A stretch of DNA of 6,830 nucleotides from Oscillospiraceae bacterium (GTDB lineage Bacteria; Bacillota; Clostridia; Oscillospirales; UBA929), in the NCBI GenBank assembly GCA_031282535.1, contig JAITDM010000049.1:1-6830 (forward strand), read 5' to 3'. The notes below the pieces were generated by a model. That model was not told the origin of the DNA and ran no database searches. It saw only the letters and a program-made list of their open reading frames with translations. The position numbers and the translations under genes are program-made. Position 1 is the first letter of the stretch. Each line of letters opens with the position of its first letter. This document shows positions 1 to 4,699 of this stretch, one piece after another.

Positions 1-293
1 TACAATGCGGCGATGTTACCGATTACACGAGATGCCTCTCTTTTCAGCGTGTTGTTGTCGGCTTCAATGTATTCCTCCGCAAACGAGAGCCAAGCCGCGT
101 TAGATAATCCCGGTTCGGCACGTGAGACTTCCTCCATCGCTTCAAGAATGATGGCAGTGTCCTTCTCAGTAATCCCAGTCATAGCGGACAATTCATCTGA
201 GGATAGTGCACCGCCCTTTATCGCCTCGACAAGAGCGATTCGCTTCTCTGTCGCCTTTTTGCCCTTGTCATGCAAGACTTCGGTGACATTCAT
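1..293 (-). CDS. HEAT-repeat-like protein, N-terminal part (runs off left edge)
   Basis: An open minus-strand frame starts at ATG 293-291 and stays open to the window edge, giving 97 residues and no stop. The start is well supported: a GAGGGAG Shine-Dalgarno-like stretch lies just upstream and overlaps the stop of the preceding frame. The protein begins MNVTEVLHDKGKKATEKR. It is made of short amphipathic helices, including IILEAMEEVSRAEPGL and the segment TLKREASRVIGNIAAL. The latter resembles the 'vKreasrvigni' helices of small bacterial HEAT-like repeat proteins, which usually act as protein-binding scaffolds. I see no catalytic motif, signal peptide or membrane segment. It is probably co-transcribed with the 73-residue frame 10 bases upstream. 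Base composition is much lower in GC than in the genes from 527 onward. The HEAT call rests on the look of the helices only, and the function is unknown. Confidence 0.6.
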   Translation of the reverse strand, partial: MNVTEVLHDKGKKATEKRIALVEAIKGGALSSDELSAMTGITEKDTAIILEAMEEVSRAEPGLSNAAWLSFAEEYIEADNNTLKREASRVIGNIAAL

Positions 294-303
294 TTCCGCT
301 CCC

Positions 304-525
304 TCACTTTCGAACTGTTTCTTGTATTTGCGCCCTTATCTGTTCCGTCGTTTGTTTGGCGGTTATGTCGCTCATGTCAATCTTGACGGTATTCATCATA
401 TCATACAGGCGCAGTCTTTCGATTGCCCACCTGATATTGTCCTGCCATCCACCGGTTTTGTCGTGCCTTGGGGATAACCCATATTTTACCAATACGCTCC
501 GCGCCTGCAATTTGCCCCTTGACAC
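304..525 (-). CDS. Small protein of unknown function, possibly a 5'-truncated gene
   Basis: This minus-strand frame runs from GTG 525-523 to TGA 306-304 and encodes 73 residues, beginning MSRGKLQARSVLVKYG. I do not recognise the family. A basic, aromatic-containing central part (KTGGWQDNIRWAIERLRLYD) is followed by a polar helical tail (MSDITAKQTTEQIRAQIQ). The centre could be part of a small DNA-binding fold such as a winged helix, but that is a guess. The start is weak: it lies one base past the TAG stop of the radical SAM gene and has only a GGGG stretch 4 bases upstream. The sharp drop in GC also begins about here. The frame may therefore be the C-terminal remnant of a longer gene cut at a recombination junction, or a small gene read through from the queL transcript. 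The plus-strand frames opposite it look like shadows. Confidence 0.45.
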   Translation of the reverse strand: MSRGKLQARSVLVKYGLSPRHDKTGGWQDNIRWAIERLRLYDMMNTVKIDMSDITAKQTTEQIRAQIQETVRK

Positions 526-526
526 G

Positions 527-1210
527 CTACCCCACGCCGAGGTCGGTGTTGTGCGTCAGCACCTCGCAGTGGGGGAGCGCGCGCACGTGGGGGGCGAGGC
601 GGGTCAGGAACCAGTCTGTCAGGGCCTCGTCGCGCCGTATGGGCGTTGTGTTCGGGCAGAACACGTTGACGCTCACATGGTCGAAGAGGCGCGCCGCGCA
701 GGCGATGTCGCGGGCGACGCCGGCGCGCGTCTGGCCCTCCACGCCGACAAGCAGACACACGCCGTCGAAATGCGCGCGCACCGTTTCCGGCGATACGTCG
801 TCCGGAATGCCCTTGTGCATCCGGCGGCGGAAGGCGGGGTCGAAACTCTCAAGCCCGGTCCGGAAACGGACCGTCACCCCAGGGAATCGGTCCCGGATCT
901 CCTGCAGCCGCGGTACATAGGCGTAGTGCGCCTCGGCCCAGAGCGTGTGGATCCGCCGCGCGGTGAGCACATGGCTAAGAAGCGTCAGCGTCCGCGCGTC
1001 GAGCTCGTGGATCGAACCCGAGTTGACGACGTCCAGCACGCCGCGCGCCCCCGTCACCCGCGCCAGCACCGGGCGGTTGTCCGGGAAAGGGTCGGCGGCG
1101 GCGTCGTCGTCGTAGTCGCAAAACAGACAACGCTTGTGAAAACAGCCCGTCCCGCGCAGCAGGACCACCTCGCGCGGGAACCGGCCCGCGACGTCCGCGT
1201 ACCGGTTCAT
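527..1210 (-). CDS. queL: Radical SAM protein, probable queuine lyase QueL
   Basis: The gene encodes 227 residues. QueL is a radical SAM enzyme described in gut bacteria such as Clostridioides difficile. It cleaves the queuine base back to preQ1, which the bacterial tRNA-guanine transglycosylase can then insert at position 34. Supporting features are an N-terminal PREVVLLRGTGC segment and an iron-sulfur cysteine cluster C23-X4-C28-X2-C31 followed by DY. An NSGS motif (about residue 64) sits where many radical SAM proteins have GGE. Further on are AEAHY, a GLESFD segment and a C-terminus ending NTDLGVG, which matches what I recall of QueL proteins and suggests the gene is intact. The ATG at 1210 overlaps the TGA of the transporter gene as ATGA, so translation is likely coupled. 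A longer in-frame extension into the transporter gene is rejected for this reason. Other small radical SAM subgroups cannot be excluded without a tree. Confidence 0.72.
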   Translation of the reverse strand: MNRYADVAGRFPREVVLLRGTGCFHKRCLFCDYDDDAAADPFPDNRPVLARVTGARGVLDVVNSGSIHELDARTLTLLSHVLTARRIHTLWAEAHYAYVPRLQEIRDRFPGVTVRFRTGLESFDPAFRRRMHKGIPDDVSPETVRAHFDGVCLLVGVEGQTRAGVARDIACAARLFDHVSVNVFCPNTTPIRRDEALTDWFLTRLAPHVRALPHCEVLTHNTDLGVG

Positions 1211-1881
1211 CGCGCGCCGTACCGCTTTTGCAAAAAACGGATCGACGCGTACGCCAGCGGCGTGCCGCCCAGCGCCTCGACGGCCAGCTTCAGCACGTAC
1301 TGGGCCGCCGTCAGAGAGAGGAGATCCGCGGCCGGCACGGTGCCGTAAAACGCGGCGAACACAAAGAGTACGGTGTCGAACAGATAGCCGACGGCCGAGC
1401 TGCCGATGGTCCGGAGCCACAGGCGGCGCCCGCCGGTTAAGCGCTTGATCCTGTCCATGAAGAACGCGTTCGAGAGCTCGCCGCCGAGAAAACCGAGCAG
1501 CGACGCCAGCACGATCCGCGGTACGTAGCCAAACACCCGGGCGTACGCGTCCGCCATCTCCCGCGCGTAGGCGGGCGACGGCAGCAGCGCGCCCAGCGCC
1601 GTGGCGCCGACGAGCATCAGGTTGCAGGCGAAGGTCAGCCAGATCACCTGCCGGGCGGTTCGAAACCCCCAGATCTCCGTCAGAACGTCGCCCACCATGT
1701 AGGCGATCGGGAAGGTGATCGTGCCCGCGTCAAACAGAGAGAGACCGGCCACGGAGACAATCTTGACGGCCATGACGTTGGCGGTCAGATAAGAAGCGAT
1801 CATCAGCCCGGCGATCACCACCAGCGGGGAGAACCCCCCGGGGCCCTGTCCGGCGCGGTTTTCCAGGTCTGGAGCGGACAA
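1207..1881 (-). CDS. yhhQ: Queuosine precursor transporter, YhhQ/VUT family
   Basis: This 224-residue integral membrane protein has about six hydrophobic segments. YhhQ of E. coli imports preQ0 and preQ1, and relatives elsewhere import queuine. Family features are the first membrane helix with SYLTANVMAVKI (30-41), then DAGTITFPIAYMVGDVLTEIWGF around residues 51-73, whose conserved polar residues D65, T68 and E69 lie in a membrane segment. A later helix contains GELSNAFFMDRIKR, and a YLFDTVLF segment follows near the C-terminus. The length is normal for the family. Translation appears to start at TTG 1881-1879: GGGAGG (1896-1891) lies 9 bases upstream and no earlier ATG or GTG suits. The gene is first in a two-gene unit with queL, so the imported substrate is probably queuine rather than preQ1. 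That last step is inference. Confidence 0.88.
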   Translation of the reverse strand: MSAPDLENRAGQGPGGFSPLVVIAGLMIASYLTANVMAVKIVSVAGLSLFDAGTITFPIAYMVGDVLTEIWGFRTARQVIWLTFACNLMLVGATALGALLPSPAYAREMADAYARVFGYVPRIVLASLLGFLGGELSNAFFMDRIKRLTGGRRLWLRTIGSSAVGYLFDTVLFVFAAFYGTVPAADLLSLTAAQYVLKLAVEALGGTPLAYASIRFLQKRYGAR

Positions 1882-1890
1882 ACGCGGTCG

Positions 1891-1896
1891 CCTCCC
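1891..1896 (-). promoter_or_regulatory. Ribosome binding site deciding the TTG start of yhhQ
   Basis: GGGAGG on the minus strand is followed by 9 bases and then TTG. The next in-frame ATG lies inside the first membrane helix, so this site fixes TTG as the start. Confidence 0.7.
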
Positions 1897-1904
1897 TTCG
1901 GGCG

Positions 1905-1932
1905 CGATATTATATCGGTATCATATCGTACC
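1905..1932 (-). promoter_or_regulatory. AT-rich dyad region with a candidate -10 for yhhQ-queL
   Basis: On the minus strand TATAAT (1914-1909) lies about 12 bases before the yhhQ Shine-Dalgarno site. It is embedded in a perfect odd palindrome, CGATAT-T-ATATCG (1905-1917). A second imperfect dyad, GGTA-N8-TACC (1917-1932), abuts it, and ATATCG is repeated 11 bases apart. I find no convincing -35 at the right distance, because the spacer upstream is a G-run. This could be an activator-dependent promoter or a repressor operator. Recognised by eye only. Confidence 0.35.
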
Positions 1933-1956
1933 CCCCGGCCGGAAAGGGAAGAGAAA

Positions 1957-1977
1957 CCCCGCACACCGCACGCGGGG
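1957..1977. other. GC hairpin in the yhhQ-rsmI divergent region
   Basis: CCCCGC (1957-1962) pairs perfectly with GCGGGG (1972-1977) around a 9-base loop. Read on the minus strand the hairpin is followed by a T-rich stretch (TTTCTCTT). That resembles a weak intrinsic terminator or attenuator ahead of yhhQ, but no promoter was found upstream of it on that strand. The function is uncertain. Confidence 0.3.
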
Positions 1978-1979
1978 GG

Positions 1980-2008
1980 TTGTCAAATGCGGCCGGATCG
2001 GATATGAT
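1980..2008 (+). promoter_or_regulatory. Sigma-A type promoter for rsmI
   Basis: TTGTCA (1980-1985) and TATGAT (2003-2008) are separated by exactly 17 bases. Each hexamer has one mismatch to the vegetative consensus. Transcription would start near 2015, leaving a leader of about 50 bases before the rsmI start. It is the best-looking promoter in this intergenic region. Confidence 0.65.
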
Positions 2009-2054
2009 AGAGCGATAGACGCGGCGGCGCCCGCGGACAGAGATATCATGGGAC

Positions 2055-2058
2055 GGAG
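2055..2058 (+). promoter_or_regulatory. Ribosome binding site deciding the rsmI start
   Basis: GGAG lies 6 bases before ATG 2065 and directly abuts the alternative ATG 2059. Start 2065 gives the usual RsmI N-terminus M-A-G-T-L-Y-V-V-P-T-P. Confidence 0.65.
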
Positions 2059-2064
2059 ATGCGC

Positions 2065-2919
2065 ATGGCAGGTACTTTGTATGTGGTCCCCACGCCGATC
2101 GGGCATCTGGGGGACATAACCGATCGGGCCCGGGCGGTGCTGGCGGAGGCGGATTTCATCGCGGCCGAGGACACCCGCGTGACCCTCAAGCTGCTCAACA
2201 GCCTGGCGCTCAAAAAACCGCTGGTCAGTTACTACGAGCACAACCGCCGGGAGAGCGGCGCGCGCATCGCCGCGCGCATCGCCGCGGGGGAGACGGCCGC
2301 GCTGGTCACGGACGCCGGCACGCCGGCCATCAGCGACCCCGGCGAGGACCTGGTGGCGCTGTGCGCCGAACAGGGGCTCCCCGTCGTGGCCCTGCCCGGG
2401 CCCTGCGCGCTCGTCACGGCCCTCTCCGTCTCCGGGCTTCCCTCCGGGCGCTTCTGCTTCGAGGGCTTCCTCGCGATGAATAAAAAGAGCCGCCGGGCGC
2501 ACCTGGCGGCTCTGCGGGCGGAAACCCGCACCATGATCTTTTACGAGGCCCCCCACAAACTGCCTCACACGCTGACAGACCTGCTGGAGACGCTGGGGGA
2601 CCGGCGCGCAGCCGTGTGCCGCGAGCTGACAAAGCGGCACGAGGAAGTGTGGCGCACCACACTGGGTGCGGCGGCGGCCCATTACGCCGAACACGCGCCC
2701 CGCGGGGAATTTGTGCTGGTGGTCGAGGGTGCGCCGGAGACGCCGCCTCCGCCGCCCTCTCTGGCGGATGCGGTCGCCCGGGCGCAAGAAGACATAGCCG
2801 GCGGCATCAGCCTCCGCGACGCCGCGCGCCGCGCCGCCGAGCGGACGGGACTGCCCCGCAGCGCCGTGTACGCCGCGCTCGTCAGCACCTTGTCGCCGAG
2901 AAGCGGCAACAAAAAATAA
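2065..2919 (+). CDS. rsmI: 16S rRNA (cytidine(1402)-2'-O)-methyltransferase RsmI
   Basis: RsmI adds the 2'-O-methyl group to C1402 of 16S rRNA in the ribosomal P site, using S-adenosylmethionine. The 284-residue length is normal. Family motifs are clear: LYVVPTPIGHLGDIT at the N-terminus (5-19), AEDTR (34-38), YYEHN (56-60), VTDAGTPAISDPG (81-93) and LPGP (110-113). Further on are FEGFLAMNKKSRR, IFYEAPHKL and a late GEFVLVVEG segment, all typical of this tetrapyrrole-methylase-fold subfamily. A proline-rich linker (PETPPPPPS) leads to a C-terminal helical domain. I chose ATG 2065 over ATG 2059 because GGAG (2055-2058) sits 6 bases before 2065 but touches 2059. The gene stands alone downstream of its own promoter and converges with acpP. 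Confidence 0.95.
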   Translation: MAGTLYVVPTPIGHLGDITDRARAVLAEADFIAAEDTRVTLKLLNSLALKKPLVSYYEHNRRESGARIAARIAAGETAALVTDAGTPAISDPGEDLVALCAEQGLPVVALPGPCALVTALSVSGLPSGRFCFEGFLAMNKKSRRAHLAALRAETRTMIFYEAPHKLPHTLTDLLETLGDRRAAVCRELTKRHEEVWRTTLGAAAAHYAEHAPRGEFVLVVEGAPETPPPPPSLADAVARAQEDIAGGISLRDAARRAAERTGLPRSAVYAALVSTLSPRSGNKK

Positions 2920-2930
2920 GAATTTGGGTT

Positions 2931-2952
2931 GTGGGTTGCAGGGGCAACCCAC
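2931..2952. terminator. Perfect 9-bp hairpin between convergent rsmI and acpP
   Basis: GTGGGTTGC (2931-2939) pairs without mismatch with GCAACCCAC (2944-2952) around the loop AGGG. It sits 11 bases past the rsmI stop and 42 bases past the acpP stop, where a bidirectional terminator is expected. There is no U-tract directly after it on either strand, so classical intrinsic termination is not assured. Its core GTTGCAGGGGC resembles the start of the right-hand tandem repeats (GTTGTAGGGGC), so it could instead be a solitary, diverged copy of that family. Confidence 0.45.
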
Positions 2953-2994
2953 GTCAGGGACGAACGCGCGGACAGGGCCTGAGGGCGGCGCCCG

Positions 2995-3228
2995 TCACAG
3001 CTTTTCGTCGATGTAGCGGGCTACATCCCCGACCGTTTTGAAGGTCCGGACGTCGTCTTCATCGATCGTCACGCCGAACTCCTCCTCTACGGACATCATC
3101 AGTTCCACAACATCCAGAGAATCCGCGCCCAGGTCCTCCGCGATATCCGTGGTGGCCGAGATCTTATCCTCATCGATGTCGAGCTGGGCCGCCAGGATGG
3201 CGCGAATCTTTTCCACAGTCGTGCTCAT
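2995..3228 (-). CDS. acpP: Acyl carrier protein
   Basis: The gene encodes a 77-residue acidic protein that carries growing acyl chains in type II fatty acid synthesis. Residues 32-39 (DLGADSLD) contain the phosphopantetheine attachment site, Ser37. The four-helix ACP pattern is complete, from VEKIRAILAAQLDI through VELMMSVEEEFGV to a C-terminal VGDVARYIDEKL. I start it at ATG 3228-3226: AGGAG (3240-3236) lies 7 bases upstream and the resulting N-terminus is typical. The longer in-frame extension upstream would run through the promoter and is rejected. It appears to be a single-gene unit, separated from the other fab genes, with its own promoter. It converges with rsmI. Confidence 0.96.
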   Translation of the reverse strand: MSTTVEKIRAILAAQLDIDEDKISATTDIAEDLGADSLDVVELMMSVEEEFGVTIDEDDVRTFKTVGDVARYIDEKL

Positions 3229-3261
3229 GGTCTCACTCCTATTTCGATATTGCCCTTTCAA

Positions 3262-3291
3262 AGTATAACCCGCCGAAGTGGTAAATTTCAA
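3262..3291 (-). promoter_or_regulatory. Sigma-A type promoter for acpP
   Basis: On the minus strand TTGAAA (3291-3286) and TATACT (3267-3262) are separated by 18 bases. Transcription would start near 3255, about 15 bases ahead of the AGGAG site. Directly upstream of the -35 is an A/T-rich tract (3292-3317) of the kind that acts as an UP element, fitting strong expression of ACP. I see no recognisable FapR site. Confidence 0.65.
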
Positions 3292-3312
3292 GAAAAATTT
3301 TCACGATTTTTC
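3292..3312. promoter_or_regulatory. AT-rich inverted repeat upstream of the acpP promoter
   Basis: GAAAAAT (3292-3298) and ATTTTTC (3306-3312) form a perfect 7-base inverted repeat around a 7-base centre, abutting the acpP -35. It could be an UP element or a regulator site. The symmetry may simply reflect A/T tracts. Confidence 0.35.
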
Positions 3313-3363
3313 AAAAAGCACGGCGTGCCCCCCGCAAAGGAGGCAAAGTTTTCCGCCGCGGGA

Positions 3364-3392
3364 TTGCGCGCGAAAGGCGGAGCCAGTATAAT
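3364..3392 (+). promoter_or_regulatory. Sigma-A type promoter for the thiI-cinA-hydrolase unit
   Basis: TTGCGC (3364-3369) and a perfect TATAAT (3387-3392) are separated by 17 bases. Transcription would begin near 3399, giving a leader of about 55 bases. The -35 keeps the TTG core only. No other promoter is evident within the three-gene unit. Confidence 0.6.
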
Positions 3393-3438
3393 ATATACCA
3401 GCGGACGGCCAATATGCATGTCGGCGGACCGCCGGCCG

Positions 3439-3446
3439 AAGGGGAG
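3439..3446 (+). promoter_or_regulatory. Ribosome binding site pointing to a CTG start for thiI
   Basis: AAGGGGAG is followed by 8 bases and then CTG at 3455. The in-frame TTG at 3470 is 23 bases away, which is too far for this site. No ATG or GTG is in frame between the site and the ATG at 3479, which lies inside a conserved motif. Confidence 0.55.
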
Positions 3447-3454
3447 AATCCAGC

Positions 3455-4699
3455 CTGAAAGAGATCATTTTGCTCAAGATGGGGGAGCTCGTGCTCAAAG
3501 GACTCAACCGGGCCCGCTTTGAGCGGAGCTTGCTCGACAACACGGCGCGGCGCCTGCGGCCGATCGGCCCGTTTGCCTTGGAGGCCCGCCAGTCCACCGT
3601 CATGGTGGCCCCGCAGCGCGGCGACGCCGACATGGACGCCGCCTTTGCGGCCTGCGCGGAGGTGTTCGGCATCGCGGCGCTGACCCGCGCGGCGGAGGCG
3701 CCGAAGGAGATGGACGCCATCATCCGCACGGCGCTCGCCTATCTGGACGCGCCGCTGCGGCGTGTGCGCAGCTTCAAGGTGGAGGCCCGGCGGGCGGACA
3801 AACGCTTCCCGCTCACCTCGCCCGACATCGCGCGGGCGGTGGGCGGGGCGCTGCACGGCGCCCACCCGGGTCTGACGGTGGACGTCGAAGCGCCCGAACT
3901 GCTCGTGATGGTGGAGGTCCGCGACACGGCGGCCTACATACACGCGGGGGCCCGGCCCGGCGCGGGCGGGCTGCCGCTGGGCGTGGGGGGCAAGGCGGTC
4001 TGCCTGCTCTCCGGGGGCATCGACAGCCCCGTGGCCGTCTACCTGACGGCCAAGCGCGGGGTGGTGCCGGTGCTCGTCCATTTCTACAGCTACCCGTACA
4101 CCTCGCCCGAGGCGCGCGACAAAGTCGTCGCCCTCGCGCGGCTGCTGGCCGACCGGTGCGGCGCCGCGCTGACGTTGTGCCTGGTGCCGTTCACGGCGGT
4201 TCAGGAGGCCATCCGCCGTCACTGCCCGGAGGCGTACAGCACGCTTCTCCTGCGGCGGGCCATGATGGCCGCGGCGGAGCGGGTGGCGCAGCGCGCCGGC
4301 GCGCCGGGGCTCGTCACCGGCGAGAGCCTGGGGCAGGTGGCCTCCCAGACGCTGGAGTCTTTGGGGGTGACGGGCGCCGGGCTGACGCTGCCCGTGCTGC
4401 GTCCGCTCATCGGGCTCGACAAGGAGGAGATCGTCACCCGGGCCCGCCGCATCGGCACCTACGACGTCTCGGTGCTGCCCTTTGAGGACTGCTGCACGGT
4501 CTTTACGCCCCGGCACCCCAAGACCAAGCCGCGCCTGCCGGACGTGCTCGCGGCGGAGGCGGCGCTCCCCCGCGAGGCGCTCCTCGATGCCGCGCTGGCC
4601 CAGGCCGAGTGGCGGCGGCTGGGGGACGAGACGAGCAAGGGCCCGCCCGAATCCGCCCGGCCGCGTCCGGGGCAAGGAGAGGATGCACATGGTTGTTGA
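3455..4699 (+). CDS. thiI: tRNA 4-thiouridine synthase / thiamine sulfur transferase ThiI
   Basis: ThiI adenylates U8 of tRNA and inserts sulfur to give s4U. In many bacteria it also takes part in sulfur transfer for the thiazole of thiamine. From CTG 3455 the protein has 414 residues and begins LKEIILLKMGELVLKGLNR, the usual ThiI N-terminus with the CTG read as Met. A THUMP domain follows (roughly 60-165, with FKVEARRADKRFPLTSPDIAR). The PP-loop ATP-binding motif SGGIDS is at 186-191. Further on are MRRAMMAAAERVA-like and GESLGQVASQT motifs, and EDCCTVFTPRHPKTKP with C346/C347. There is no rhodanese domain, as is common in Clostridia, so sulfur probably comes directly from a cysteine desulfurase not seen here. 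The 3' end overlaps cinA by 11 bases. The identity is secure; only the start codon is uncertain, with TTG 3470 as the alternative. Confidence 0.94.
   Translation: MKEIILLKMGELVLKGLNRARFERSLLDNTARRLRPIGPFALEARQSTVMVAPQRGDADMDAAFAACAEVFGIAALTRAAEAPKEMDAIIRTALAYLDAPLRRVRSFKVEARRADKRFPLTSPDIARAVGGALHGAHPGLTVDVEAPELLVMVEVRDTAAYIHAGARPGAGGLPLGVGGKAVCLLSGGIDSPVAVYLTAKRGVVPVLVHFYSYPYTSPEARDKVVALARLLADRCGAALTLCLVPFTAVQEAIRRHCPEAYSTLLLRRAMMAAAERVAQRAGAPGLVTGESLGQVASQTLESLGVTGAGLTLPVLRPLIGLDKEEIVTRARRIGTYDVSVLPFEDCCTVFTPRHPKTKPRLPDVLAAEAALPREALLDAALAQAEWRRLGDETSKGPPESARPRPGQGEDAHGC
4674..4679 (+). promoter_or_regulatory. Ribosome binding site for cinA inside the thiI end
   Basis: AAGGAG lies within the last codons of thiI, 9 bases before ATG 4689 but only 3 bases before the alternative ATG 4683. 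It favours the start at 4689 and shows that translation of the two genes is closely linked. Confidence 0.6.

Noticed and set aside
13..477. Plus-strand 154-residue open frame
   Set aside because: It is antisense to two minus-strand frames that have a good ribosome binding site and helical, well-composed products. Its own product is Ser-rich and low in recognisable features, typical of a shadow frame.
356..1348. Plus-strand 330-residue open frame opposite queL
   Set aside because: The product is Arg/His/Val-rich with no motif and lies antisense to the clear radical SAM gene. Long shadow frames are expected in DNA this GC-rich.
1981..1986. Consensus TTGACA on the minus strand as a -35 for yhhQ
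   Set aside because: The sequence 16-18 bases downstream is GC-rich (TGCGGG) with no -10. The hexamer is the reverse complement of the -35 region used by rsmI.
1882..2064. preQ1 riboswitch upstream of yhhQ-queL
   Set aside because: It would make biological sense, but I could not recognise the conserved preQ1-I loop and A-rich tail or a clear class II/III layout. A covariance-model search (Infernal, preQ1-I, -II and -III models) on the minus strand would settle it.
1921..2952. Minus-strand 343-residue open frame opposite rsmI
   Set aside because: It is antisense to a secure rsmI. The product is Arg/Gly/Gln-rich without domain signals.
3318..3328. Palindrome GCACGGCGTGC followed on the minus strand by TTTTT, as an intrinsic terminator
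   Set aside because: The usable stem is only about 4 bp with a 3-base loop, and no minus-strand gene lies upstream to need termination.
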